A stretch of 64,000 nucleotides of DNA from Moritella dasanensis ArB 0140 (GTDB lineage Bacteria; Pseudomonadota; Gammaproteobacteria; Enterobacterales; Moritellaceae). Position 1 is the first letter of the stretch, and each line of letters begins with the position of its first letter. Location: contig NZ_AKXQ01000004.1 of the NCBI RefSeq assembly GCF_000276805.1, positions 62,001-126,000 of the forward strand. Reading direction: 5' to 3'. Under the pieces are notes generated by a model. It saw nothing but the letters and a program-made list of their open reading frames with translations. It was not told the DNA's origin and ran no database searches. Of the stretch, positions 52,238 through 61,054 are shown in pieces. The position numbers and the translations under genes are program-made.

Positions 52238-53032
52238 ATCAGTAAGCCACTGCGCTTCGAATTCTTTCATTCTTAAGTGTTTACGTGAACTTTCATGGGC
52301 TTGTTTATGTTGCTCTGAGGTGAATGGACCTGCTTGACAAAAATGACAACAATCATCACCTAATATCGGCGGCCGAACGAGCTGCGAGCTAAGCCCTTGA
52401 ACTACCTGTGATGCCGGGCGTGGACTCCACACATAGGTAATACCTTTCGTGTCTTTCACATGCTTATCACGGTCGACATTACGAATTCGGTATCCAGGGA
52501 AGTTAGTGATGTCGAACTTCATTTCACCCAGATAATTTATGTCGGTATTGAGTATTAACGCGTGTTCAATATTCCATTCAGAATAAGGTTTTACGTCTTT
52601 ACTAGTGATGTAACACAGCTGTGAACCTTCAGGGTCGAGTAACAGTTGACAGCTATTGATTAAAAACTGGCGTAAAAGTCGGCGATTAAGGGTGTTAATA
52701 CCAATACCGGCACATTTGTCATTAAATTCTGTTTTAGAGGTGAACCCTGGTACTAATGGAAACTGGAAAATGACTACGTCAAAGCTACGTCGGTTTATGT
52801 CAGACCAAGTCTCAGGATTGGTGATGTCGAACCCGGTTAATACTTGGCAATTGTTGGCGAGTAATTTTTGATAAAAATCATCACCATACTTATTTTCCAA
52901 CGTTGCGAGCGGATCGTAAATCGTTGCTGTTAATTGCTTTGGCGCGTAGTGCTTAAGTAAGGCGTTAGAAAACGATAAATCGCCATCGCCAATTGTGAGG
53001 ATGCGCCAGTTAGGATCAATATGCATGGTCAA
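52223..53032 (-). CDS. BMT5-like (DUF2431) methyltransferase with C-terminal zinc finger
   Basis: A 269-residue protein with the DUF2431 signature ILTIGDGDLSFSNALLKHY (motif I at 11-29, GDGDLSFS), then DIT and VVIFQFPLVPGF, matching the domain of yeast Bmt5, which methylates N3 of a uridine in 25S rRNA. The C-terminal part holds a C229-x2-C232-x13-H246-x5-H252 pattern, like the small C2H2 fingers of U1-type RNA-binding proteins. The bacterial substrate is unknown; rRNA or tRNA is a guess from family. It converges on sitD with a 15-bp overlap. Confidence 0.8.
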   Translation of the reverse strand: MTMHIDPNWRILTIGDGDLSFSNALLKHYAPKQLTATIYDPLATLENKYGDDFYQKLLANNCQVLTGFDITNPETWSDINRRSFDVVIFQFPLVPGFTSKTEFNDKCAGIGINTLNRRLLRQFLINSCQLLLDPEGSQLCYITSKDVKPYSEWNIEHALILNTDINYLGEMKFDITNFPGYRIRNVDRDKHVKDTKGITYVWSPRPASQVVQGLSSQLVRPPILGDDCCHFCQAGPFTSEQHKQAHESSRKHLRMKEFEAQWLTDLHIV

Positions 53033-53156
53033 AAATACTCATTAGTACGTTAGAGCGGGAGATTATACGGCAGTGCTGCGAAAATTTCACTTCTACAATG
53101 CCATTATCGTTATTATTTCTATACTTAGGTTAACTCTCTTATTAAGGGGCATAACA

Positions 53157-54320
53157 ATGAAGCATATCGCAATTGTTGTTCCTGAATTCCCAATCGCTGC
53201 TGAAACATTTGTTGTCACGGAAATACGCGCGTTAGCAAAGGCGGGGCATCAAGTTACTGTATTTTGTTTTATTAAGCGTGATTCAGCAGTGACGTTGCCA
53301 AGTAATGTCACTGTAATTGATGTAAATACTGCATCAAATAAACAGGTATCTGCATTTATTGCCAGGCATCCGGTAGCGATGACAAAGGCGTTTAACTGTG
53401 CCAAGCATCAGCATGCCATTACCACTTGTTCTTTACTTATGTATGGCGCTAAATTGGCTTATCTTGCCGATAAATATCACTGTGAACATTTTCACTGTCA
53501 TTTTATGCATTGCAGCTTGGCGTATACTCTCGTTGCCGCTCGCTGGCTTGAAATCACCACCTCGAGTGTGGAGCATGGGCGTGATGTCTATGAAAATAAT
53601 GATGACATCAAATTTAAATTAACAGCGTGTAGTTTCAATATTGCCGAGTGCCAAGATATGCTGGAAAAATTTCAACAACTCGGTGCGACACATTTACATT
53701 TACTGCATAGCGGTGTCGATATCTCTCGTTTTCCTGCCCATCCTGCACCGCCACACAAGCAGCTTGAATTGTTATTTTTTGGTCATTTGGTCGAGAAAAA
53801 AGGCATCGCTTATACATTAGAAGCGTTGGCGCTGATTGCTGAAAGCAAACGTCCGCATCTTGATATTGTTGGGCAGGGTCCTTCACAGAAGCAACTCTAT
53901 GACTTGATCAAAAAGCTACACTTAAAAACCTTTGTGCGTTTATTAGGTTACCGTTCACCGTATTGGATCGCACAGGAAGGCGCTAATTATGATGGTTTTG
54001 TTGCACCATTTTGTGTCTCTGACGATGGCGACCGTGATAGCGGCCCTGTGGTATTAAAAGAAGCAATGGCGATGGGGTTACCGGTTATTACCAGTGATGT
54101 GATGGGCTGTCGTGAGATTGTCACTGAGGATACCGGATACATAGTGGCTTCTAAAGATGTGCTGGCTTTAAAACTGGCGATTGAAGCGCTTATACAATGC
54201 CAGAACAATGTGCGTGAAAAAATGCGGATCCTTGCTAGGCAACGTGTAGAACAATTCTTTAATGCTCAAGTGCAAGCGCATCGACTATCTCACTTAATTG
54301 AAGGAGCCAGTGTTAAATGA
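53157..54320 (+). CDS. Glycosyltransferase family 4 protein
   Basis: A 387-residue GT-B glycosyltransferase. The N-terminal domain starts IAIVVPEFPIAAETFVVTE, and the C-terminal domain holds LELLFFGHLVEKKGIAYTLE (the typical second-domain start), LGYRSPYWIAQEGANYDGFV and GPVVLKEAMAMGLPVITSDV (the E-x7-E type donor-binding motif). It has the order of exopolysaccharide transferases. I start it at the ATG 53157, which has AAGGGG upstream; the frame runs on but has no ribosome site. It overlaps the flippase gene by 4 bp. Confidence 0.9.
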   Translation: MKHIAIVVPEFPIAAETFVVTEIRALAKAGHQVTVFCFIKRDSAVTLPSNVTVIDVNTASNKQVSAFIARHPVAMTKAFNCAKHQHAITTCSLLMYGAKLAYLADKYHCEHFHCHFMHCSLAYTLVAARWLEITTSSVEHGRDVYENNDDIKFKLTACSFNIAECQDMLEKFQQLGATHLHLLHSGVDISRFPAHPAPPHKQLELLFFGHLVEKKGIAYTLEALALIAESKRPHLDIVGQGPSQKQLYDLIKKLHLKTFVRLLGYRSPYWIAQEGANYDGFVAPFCVSDDGDRDSGPVVLKEAMAMGLPVITSDVMGCREIVTEDTGYIVASKDVLALKLAIEALIQCQNNVREKMRILARQRVEQFFNAQVQAHRLSHLIEGASVK

Positions 54321-55720
54321 ACAGTTTGAGGGAGATGTTTATATATGGAATTGGTATTTTTGTATTAAAAGGCTTGGGCTTTATCATGATGCCCATTGTG
54401 ACTCGCATGTTGACGCAAGTTGACTACGGTGAGCTTAATTTTTTAGTCAGTATTGCGTCAATGGTGAGTTTATTTCTAACCTTAGGGTTAGGGGATATTT
54501 TATTTCGTTTTGCCAGTGGCCAGGTAAAAGAAGATAACGAAGCGGTGATGCGTCAATGCTTTCGTTTATCATTATTGTGCGCGGCAACATTTTTGTGTCT
54601 AGCGTTACCGTTAAGTAGCTTAATCATGAGTTGGTTACCGGTGAGTTTAGGGTTGTTTGATCTGCAATTATTGCTGATTAGCTTATCGTTATCTTCATTA
54701 CTCACTGTACCTTATTGTTATTTTAGAATGACTCACCGGGCTGTGCCTTTTATGGTATTTTCGATTGCCCAAGGTGGGCTGCAAACACTGCTTTCAATTG
54801 GCTTATTGCTATCAGGTTATGGTGTCACAGGGATGATGCTATCGAGCGCCATTAGTAGTTCCGCCGTCGCGATTGCCGTGTTAATTTATTTTCGCTCTCA
54901 CTTGCAAGGTACGCGCGCACAGTTTTCACTGGAGCATTATCGTTATATCGCTTTTATTGTTTGTTCCGGCATCTTTGTGTACTGCCTGAATGGCGCCGAA
55001 AATTGGCTGGTAGTTATCCATTTAGGCAAGCAACAATTAGCGATATTCTTTGCGGCGGGGCAATTTGGTTTAATGATCTCGGTGGCTTTCGAACCATTTC
55101 GAATGTGGTGGTATGCAAGGCGTTTTCAGGTACATGAAATAGACCCGGAACAAGGTGCTAAATATGCGGTGCTCGGTGTGCAAATCGGTATGTTGTTGGC
55201 CGGAAGCATGTTATTTTTCGCGCCTATTTTGATGGATATTATGCTGCCTGAAAGTTACCGTGAAAGTATCAGTTTGATTCCTTGGATGTGCTTGATCATG
55301 GCGTTGCGATTTCACTCAGAGTTGTTGAATATTGGCTGTTTTTTGAAACAGAGTGCAAGGTGGGCATCCGTTATTGATGGCGCTTGTGCCGTGCATTTAG
55401 TGACAGTTGGTTATTGGGCAATTGGCGAATATGGCATCACCGGTTTATTGGCTATCATGGTGTTAACGGTATTGATTCGAGGCATACTCTTTTATGTGAT
55501 TAGTCAGCGGTTGGTTTATTTACCATACTGCAAATCATATCTACTGACATCATGGGGTATTTTTATGATCCTCTTAACCGTGAACATGAGCAAGATCACT
55601 GGTTATCGAGTGATTGAGTTTATTCTGCTGGCGATAAATGTCTTGTTATTACTCTATTTTTATCGAGATTTGTGGCGCGGTTTACAATTTTCAACATGGC
55701 GAAGATACATTTCCCACTAA
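54317..55720 (+). CDS. Polysaccharide flippase (Wzx/MVF-type oligosaccharide transporter)
   Basis: A 467-residue protein with twelve to fourteen hydrophobic segments. The N-terminus IYGIGIFVLKGLGFIMMPIV, TRMLTQVDYGELNFLVSI is the standard MATE/MVF-type flippase opening seen in polysaccharide clusters (G-x-F-x-x-x-x-x-x-P, then Y-G-x-x). It would move lipid-linked oligosaccharides across the inner membrane, together with the glycosyltransferase just before it. The two genes alone do not make a full cluster. Confidence 0.88.
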   Translation: MNSLREMFIYGIGIFVLKGLGFIMMPIVTRMLTQVDYGELNFLVSIASMVSLFLTLGLGDILFRFASGQVKEDNEAVMRQCFRLSLLCAATFLCLALPLSSLIMSWLPVSLGLFDLQLLLISLSLSSLLTVPYCYFRMTHRAVPFMVFSIAQGGLQTLLSIGLLLSGYGVTGMMLSSAISSSAVAIAVLIYFRSHLQGTRAQFSLEHYRYIAFIVCSGIFVYCLNGAENWLVVIHLGKQQLAIFFAAGQFGLMISVAFEPFRMWWYARRFQVHEIDPEQGAKYAVLGVQIGMLLAGSMLFFAPILMDIMLPESYRESISLIPWMCLIMALRFHSELLNIGCFLKQSARWASVIDGACAVHLVTVGYWAIGEYGITGLLAIMVLTVLIRGILFYVISQRLVYLPYCKSYLLTSWGIFMILLTVNMSKITGYRVIEFILLAINVLLLLYFYRDLWRGLQFSTWRRYISH

Positions 55721-55792
55721 TGTTATATTCATAGCTAAAGTTAAAGGATGAAAGATAAAATATGATCGATAGCGGTGACAAGGAATCATTAT

Positions 55793-57283
55793 ATGGAGTT
55801 TACTGCGTTATTAGTTGAAGACAGTGCGTCTATTGGTGCTATCTATAGTGCTTATTTACGTAATGAAGGGGCAAGTGTTACCCATGTTCAGTCAGGGCGA
55901 GAAGCATTAGCTGAACTTACGCGGTGGCAGCCTGATTTACTTATTTTAGATATCCAGTTACCTGATATGTCAGGGATGGATATTTTAATGACGGTACAGC
56001 AACGTCATCCCGACATCAGTATCATTATGATCACTGCACATGCTTCCATTGACCTTGCTGTCGATGCGATGCGTGCTGGCGCCTTTGATTTTTTAGTCAA
56101 ACCTTTCGATGCTAAACGCCTTTCTATTACTCTTCGTAACGCACTTAAACAAAGGCAGTTACTCAGTTTAGTTGCGAATTATGAAAGCAGCTTACCGAAA
56201 CATAATTACCAGGGTTTTATTGGCGAATCGCTCGCTATGCAAGCGGTATATAAGACGATTGATTGTGTTGCTAGCAGTAAGGCCTCTGTATTTATTGTCG
56301 GCGAAAGTGGCACAGGTAAAGAAGTTTGCGCCCAAGCCGTACATGATTGTGGCATACGAAAAAGCAAACCTTTTGTCGCGCTTAATTGCGCTGCGATTCC
56401 TAAAGAGTTAATGGAAAGTGAAATATTTGGACACGTAAAAGGGGCATTCACGGGGGCTACGTCTAATCGTGATGGCGCGGCAATACGTGCGCATGGCGGT
56501 ACATTATTTCTGGATGAAATATGCGAAATGGATTTGGATTTACAGAGTAAGCTATTACGCTTTATTCAAACAGGTGTATTTCAGCGTGTCGGTGGGGCAA
56601 AAGAAGAGTGCGTTGATGTTCGATTTATTAGCGCGACTAATCGCCACCCTTGGCATGAAGTGACTGCAGGGAGATTCCGCGAAGATCTTTTTTATCGATT
56701 ACACGTGATCCCGATTGAGCTGCCACCTTTGCGTATGCGTAATAATGATTGTCTGTTGATTGCCAAGCAGTTGCTTATTGATTACAGCATTGAAGAGGGT
56801 AAAGCATTCACTGGGTTCGATCATCGTACAATTGAGATGCTTACACATTACTCTTGGCCCGGTAATGTACGTATGTTGCAAAATGTGATCCGTCAAATTG
56901 TAGTACTAAACAAGGGGAAACTGGTAACGAGTAATATGCTACCTATCGATATACAACAAACTATAGAGCCTGATGAGAATAAAATAAACCCGACTGTATT
57001 AGCGTTCGATAATTATATTAGTACACATAATTCTAGCGAAGTTTTACCTACCTTATTACCGCATCTGACTGATTATATCCCGCCTAGAGCTGCTGTGGTT
57101 GTTAACAGTGTGGATGACGATATCGTGCCTTTGTGGCAAAGTGAAAAGCGTATTATTGAAACTGCTATTACACATTGTCACGGTAATATCCCTAAGGCGG
57201 CAGCACTGCTTGATATCAGTGCATCGACTATTTACCGTAAACGCCAGAGCTGGGCGCAAGTTACAGTGAGTAATGTAAATTAA
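55793..57283 (+). CDS. Sigma-54-dependent response regulator, LuxO/SypG-like
   Basis: A 496-residue NtrC-type regulator. Receiver: VEDSAS, Asp53 in LILDIQLPDMSG, Lys in LVKPFDAKR. AAA+ domain: GESGTGKEVCAQAVH, GAFTGATSNRDG (sigma-54 contact), LFLDEICEMDLDLQSKLLR and PGNVRMLQNVIRQIVVL. Fis-type HTH: NIPKAAALLDISASTIYRK. The central domain follows LuxO almost step for step (NYQGFIG, AVYKTIDCVASSKASVFI). SypG regulates symbiosis polysaccharide genes in Vibrio fischeri, and the two preceding genes are polysaccharide genes, so SypG-type control is plausible. The ATG 55793 has AAGGA eight bases upstream. Confidence 0.9.
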   Translation: MEFTALLVEDSASIGAIYSAYLRNEGASVTHVQSGREALAELTRWQPDLLILDIQLPDMSGMDILMTVQQRHPDISIIMITAHASIDLAVDAMRAGAFDFLVKPFDAKRLSITLRNALKQRQLLSLVANYESSLPKHNYQGFIGESLAMQAVYKTIDCVASSKASVFIVGESGTGKEVCAQAVHDCGIRKSKPFVALNCAAIPKELMESEIFGHVKGAFTGATSNRDGAAIRAHGGTLFLDEICEMDLDLQSKLLRFIQTGVFQRVGGAKEECVDVRFISATNRHPWHEVTAGRFREDLFYRLHVIPIELPPLRMRNNDCLLIAKQLLIDYSIEEGKAFTGFDHRTIEMLTHYSWPGNVRMLQNVIRQIVVLNKGKLVTSNMLPIDIQQTIEPDENKINPTVLAFDNYISTHNSSEVLPTLLPHLTDYIPPRAAVVVNSVDDDIVPLWQSEKRIIETAITHCHGNIPKAAALLDISASTIYRKRQSWAQVTVSNVN

Positions 57284-57346
57284 CTTGAGTTTAAATTATA
57301 TTGTCTTTTATATCGATTTAGCTTTACATGATAACCATTATCAAAT

Positions 57347-57365
57347 ATAAATGAGAATTATTATT
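57347..57365 (+). promoter_or_regulatory. Fur-like site upstream of the TPR-like small gene
   Basis: The site (ATAAATGAGAATTATTATT) agrees with the Fur consensus at 13 of 19 positions and ends 15 bp before the ATG at 57381. A second, partly overlapping half-site (CCATTATC) lies just upstream. Confidence 0.5.
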
Positions 57366-57380
57366 ATTTGGAGTGTGATT

Positions 57381-57809
57381 ATGCAAACTTGGGAAGTGTT
57401 GATGGCAGATGGTCATCGTTGTTTTAATGATAAGTCATGGCAAGATGCAGAATTGTATTATCAACATGCAGTTGAACAGATACAGCAACAATGGCAAGAT
57501 AAACCTGAGAATGAAGCTTTATTAATGGCGTGGATATCGGTTCAACATAACTTAGCTGCGCTGTATGAAGCGCAAGACCAGCCTTATACCGCACTGCGAT
57601 ACTTGACTCTGCCTCATCAGTGGATGATGTCATTATTAGGCGGTAAGTACGTATCGGACACCTTAAAAGCATTAGCAACCCAAGCGATTAAAGTCACTTT
57701 AGTGCCATTATTAGACTTTAGTCGTCGCCATCCTATCTGTGAATCTTGTTTTGATGCTTTACAAATATCCCCCGAGTGGCTTGCTGAGCCTAATGCTACA
57801 GTGCATTAA
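57381..57809 (+). CDS. Small TPR-like protein (DUF2753-like), unknown function
   Basis: A 142-residue helical, soluble protein. TPR-like patterns appear in SWQDAELYYQHAVEQIQQQW and VQHNLAALYEAQDQPYTALRYL, then a C-terminal part with FSRRHPICESCFDAL (C-x2-C). From recall it resembles DUF2753 proteins of Vibrio in its HNLA and R-HP elements, with moderate confidence. The ATG 57381 has GGAG upstream; the longer frame from 57351 is not needed. A Fur-like site overlaps its promoter region, so iron control is possible. Confidence 0.7.
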   Translation: MQTWEVLMADGHRCFNDKSWQDAELYYQHAVEQIQQQWQDKPENEALLMAWISVQHNLAALYEAQDQPYTALRYLTLPHQWMMSLLGGKYVSDTLKALATQAIKVTLVPLLDFSRRHPICESCFDALQISPEWLAEPNATVH

Positions 57810-57834
57810 TCACCATTGTCGAATAGGAGTGGTT

Positions 57835-58035
57835 ATGCGATTGATATCAGTCATTAAAACGGTATTTTTAGTATTCATGTGGTCTTTAGTTAATACCTAT
57901 AGCTTGGCTTATGCGGGGCAAGATAGCCCTGATACTTTACCTTTTTTAACCAACGTGCTGTGGGTTTTACCGGTTATTCTTGCTGTCGTTTACGTGGTTA
58001 TTTGTATTCGCCGCGTGTATCGAGTGAAGCGTTGA
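57835..58035 (+). CDS. Small membrane protein (66 residues)
   Basis: The ATG 57835-57837 is preceded by AGGAG. The protein has two hydrophobic stretches (SVIKTVFLVFMWSLVNTYSL and PFLTNVLWVLPVILAVVYVV) linked by a short loop AYAGQDSPDTL and ends in a basic tail (RRVYRVKR). The first may be a signal peptide and the second a membrane anchor, or both may be membrane segments. The gene lies 25 bp after the TPR-like gene and could share its transcript. No family is recognised. Confidence 0.7.
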   Translation: MRLISVIKTVFLVFMWSLVNTYSLAYAGQDSPDTLPFLTNVLWVLPVILAVVYVVICIRRVYRVKR

Positions 58036-58077
58036 GAGGGATGTTAAGTCGGTGAGAAAGGGGTTACTGGTGAAGTT

Positions 58078-58117
58078 GTGCTTAGCTGATCTACTGCATA
58101 GCAGACCAGATAAGCAC
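58078..58117. terminator. Imperfect hairpin between convergent genes
   Basis: Outer arms GTGCTTA and TAAGCAC are complementary and an inner CTG/CAG-like part continues. It sits between the small membrane protein gene and the end of gltS. Confidence 0.4.
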
Positions 58118-58122
58118 TTAGT

Positions 58123-59346
58123 TTAGCCGATAAAGCTAATGTAGCCTTGTAGGATAATTAAATTCACAATATCAATGAAGAATGCGCCAACAATAGGCAC
58201 TACCATAAATGCTTGTGGTGAAGGACCGTAGCGTGACACGAGTGAACCCATGTTCATTACCGCTGTTGGTGTGGCACCAAGACCAAAACCACAGTGACCG
58301 CCGGCAATAATAGCGGCATCGTAGTTTGAGCCCATTAATCTAAACGTTACAAAATACGAGAATAGCGCTAATACAACAGCCTGCACTGACAAAATGATAA
58401 GCAATGGTAAGGCTAAATCAAAAATATTCCATAATTTAAGATTCATCAAGGCCATGGCTAAGAACAGCGATAAAGCCACTGTGCCTAGAATATCAACCGC
58501 TTCAGTATTGACTTTATAACTCTTGGTTACTTCCGTTGTATTGGTAAAGATCACGCCTAAGAATAGTGCATATACAAAGTCAGGAATACGTAACCAAGTG
58601 ATGTTGAGTAATGATACCGCTTGTTCGACATAACCTGCACCAACGACACACGTTAGTAAAATAAACAGTGTTTCGATGATACTTTTACCCGTGATGCGGT
58701 CTTCTTCCAATTCATTGTAGGTGACGAGTTCTGGAAACTCTTCATGGTGATTGGTACCAATACCGTACTCGGATTCTAAGTTGTTTTTAGAGATAAGACG
58801 TTGGGCAACCGGCCCACCGATAATACCACCTATCACTAAGCCAAACGTTGCTGCGGCCATCGCCAGTTCAAGGGTATTTATCCCGTACATTTCGTAGAAT
58901 GTTTGCGACCAAGCCGCGCCAGTCCCGTGACCACCAGATAAGGTGATTGAACCTGCAATTAAGCCGAAGATAGGCTCTAAGCCCAGCATTGTCGCTAAGC
59001 TAATCCCGATACCGTTTTGAATAATAATGTAAAGCGAAGCCACCGCTAAGAAAAGGAAAACCTTTGTGCCGCCTTTTAGTAGTTGGGTGTAACTGGCCGC
59101 TAGGCCTACGGTACTAAAGAACATAAGCATTAATGTGCTTTGTAGAGGCAGAGAGAATTCAAGCGTTATATTTTGAAAGTGTAAAATAGTGATGATGATG
59201 GCGACGATTAATCCACCAACTATCGGTTCTGGGATATTAAATCGTTGCAGTAGCGATATTTTCTTATTAAAGATATGCCCAATAAACAGCACTAAAAAAG
59301 CGATCAAAAAAGATTCTAGTTCACCAATTGAATAAATAGTATTCAT
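58123..59346 (-). CDS. gltS: Sodium/glutamate symporter GltS
   Basis: A 407-residue protein close to E. coli GltS (401), with ten or more hydrophobic segments. FNIPEPIVGGLIVAII and the duplicated ESS-family motifs (AGSITLSGGHGTGAAW in the first half, IAGGHCGFGLGATPTAVMNM in the second half) form the two re-entrant loops. It takes up glutamate with sodium at the inner membrane. It is alone on this strand and has a 668-bp upstream region. Confidence 0.93.
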   Translation of the reverse strand: MNTIYSIGELESFLIAFLVLFIGHIFNKKISLLQRFNIPEPIVGGLIVAIIITILHFQNITLEFSLPLQSTLMLMFFSTVGLAASYTQLLKGGTKVFLFLAVASLYIIIQNGIGISLATMLGLEPIFGLIAGSITLSGGHGTGAAWSQTFYEMYGINTLELAMAAATFGLVIGGIIGGPVAQRLISKNNLESEYGIGTNHHEEFPELVTYNELEEDRITGKSIIETLFILLTCVVGAGYVEQAVSLLNITWLRIPDFVYALFLGVIFTNTTEVTKSYKVNTEAVDILGTVALSLFLAMALMNLKLWNIFDLALPLLIILSVQAVVLALFSYFVTFRLMGSNYDAAIIAGGHCGFGLGATPTAVMNMGSLVSRYGPSPQAFMVVPIVGAFFIDIVNLIILQGYISFIG

Positions 59347-60014
59347 ATTACCTCTTGGTCTTTATACAGTCTTACATAACACGCTCAATCTAAAGCGAAC
59401 CTGAATGAACAGGTAATAAAGCTGATGGTGTGATTAAAATTAAACTTAAAAATTGACAGACTATTGCTGCAGAATGAATGGATCCTGGCAGATGGAAGTG
59501 AACAGCATCATCATTGATGGCTGGGTATTCCATACTGGTTTTTAAGTTTTCTTAAATTGCGTTAAGCGCGAAGCTTAAGTATGTAGACAAACGTTACGTC
59601 TATGCATTGTATATGCATCGCAAGGTTTGTAATTTGGCTATCTGCGATTGATAGGTTAAATAAAAACAGTGATAGAATATATCATGCTTTGTCGATTTAT
59701 CATTACCCTCAGCTATTATAGAATGCTTCTTAAACATATTGGTTGGTATTAAATGGTTTTCTGTGTGAATTTAGTACGTAATGTCGTTTTTAAACTATTT
59801 TCATGGTTCATCAATTTATGTGTAGTGTTTGGTAGTGCGAATCGATAGCGAACTTAGATTCAAATATTAAGGGACTTCATCTCGCCTTTAATTTACTCAC
59901 GCGTCGATGATTGAAGCGCACGCGTAAATCGTAGCTTGAGCTGTCTCAATAAGGTAGAATAATATTTGTAACCGCGTACTCTAAGTGGATATTAGAGTTT
60001 AAAAACAATAATGA
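59347..60014. other. Long intergenic region between divergent gltS and pldA
   Basis: I see no ORF of credible length, tRNA or strong hairpin in these 668 bases. Short inverted pieces occur (for example the TATGCAT/ATGCATC region near 59600). The length suggests regulatory content or an undetected small RNA, but nothing in the sequence supports a specific call. Confidence 0.5.
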
Positions 60015-61049
60015 ATGGAATCAATTTTGCGACGATTAAATTACAAAATAGTAAGTTTATTACCGCTATTTTTTGGGCTGAGTGCTCAAGTACAGGCAGC
60101 CACGGAAAGTGAGTGTATTGACAAGCAAGTCGAAGCCAGTCCAGCAGAAATGACATTAGGTGAAATAAGAGGCATATGCGCAGCACAAAGCAGCCTTGAT
60201 GAAGATGGCACTGTCATCATCCGCGGTAAAAAAGTAAAAGCAGGGGTATTAACAAGACGTATTGTTGAGGAACGCCAGAATGATTCGTCGGAATTTGTGC
60301 TTACTCCTCATCGAATGAATTACATTCTACCAGTTTACAGTACGAATGAAGTTAATCCCGAAGCTTATAAAGACACAGAAGCCTTGGACGATGGTTACAA
60401 GACGGTCGAATCCAAATTTCAATTAAGTCTTAAGTTACCGTTAAGTTACAGTTCTTTGCTTGTTGACGGCGATCGTATCTATGCAGCATTCACTATCGAA
60501 GCTTGGTGGCAAGTTTATGCTAAGGATATATCGAGTCCCTTCCGAGAAACAAATTACCGTCCTGAGGTGTTCTATGTAGCACCACTTGATTGGCACCCTA
60601 ATGATGCGAATACCGGAGTAATGGTTGGTTTTGAGCATCAATCAAATGGACGTTCTGGTAGCCTTTCTCGCTCATGGAATCGAGTTTACGCTGAGTTTAT
60701 CTATGAACAAGGCAACTTAGTCTGGAGTGTGAGACCTTGGTATCGTCTAGCTGAAGATGAGAAAGTTGGTACCAGTCCAAAAGGGGACGATAACCCGGAT
60801 ATCGCTGATTATATGGGTAATGTCGAATATGGTATCGGTTACGCATTTGGTAAATATGAACTGAGCGCGGAGATGCGCCAAAACTTTGCAACCAATAATG
60901 GCTCGGTGCAGGTAAACCTAACAACGCCTTTATATGGTAAGTTGAAAGGTTACATCACTGTGTTTAATGGCTATGGTGAAAGCCTGATTGATTACAACCA
61001 CAGTCAGACGCGCTTTGGTATTGGTATCGCGCTGAATAATATGTTTTAA
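60015..61049 (+). CDS. pldA: Outer membrane phospholipase A (PldA)
   Basis: A 344-residue outer-membrane enzyme. The signal peptide ends at about SAQVQA (residue 29). An acidic N-terminal extension (about 30-95) is longer than in E. coli PldA (289). The beta-barrel with the active-site motif follows: FEHQSNGRSGSLSRSWNRVY, where His and Ser correspond to H142 and S144 of E. coli PldA and the later Asn (SWNR) to N156. The end YNHSQTRFGIGIALNNMF closes the barrel with Phe. It hydrolyses phospholipids in the outer leaflet after membrane stress. No ribosome site is strong; the ATG is the best start. Confidence 0.92.
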   Translation: MESILRRLNYKIVSLLPLFFGLSAQVQAATESECIDKQVEASPAEMTLGEIRGICAAQSSLDEDGTVIIRGKKVKAGVLTRRIVEERQNDSSEFVLTPHRMNYILPVYSTNEVNPEAYKDTEALDDGYKTVESKFQLSLKLPLSYSSLLVDGDRIYAAFTIEAWWQVYAKDISSPFRETNYRPEVFYVAPLDWHPNDANTGVMVGFEHQSNGRSGSLSRSWNRVYAEFIYEQGNLVWSVRPWYRLAEDEKVGTSPKGDDNPDIADYMGNVEYGIGYAFGKYELSAEMRQNFATNNGSVQVNLTTPLYGKLKGYITVFNGYGESLIDYNHSQTRFGIGIALNNMF

Positions 61050-61054
61050 GCGTA

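Noticed and set aside
59347-60014. Small RNA or small protein gene in the gltS-pldA gap
   Set aside because: No credible promoter-terminator pair or ORF with a ribosome site could be found by eye.
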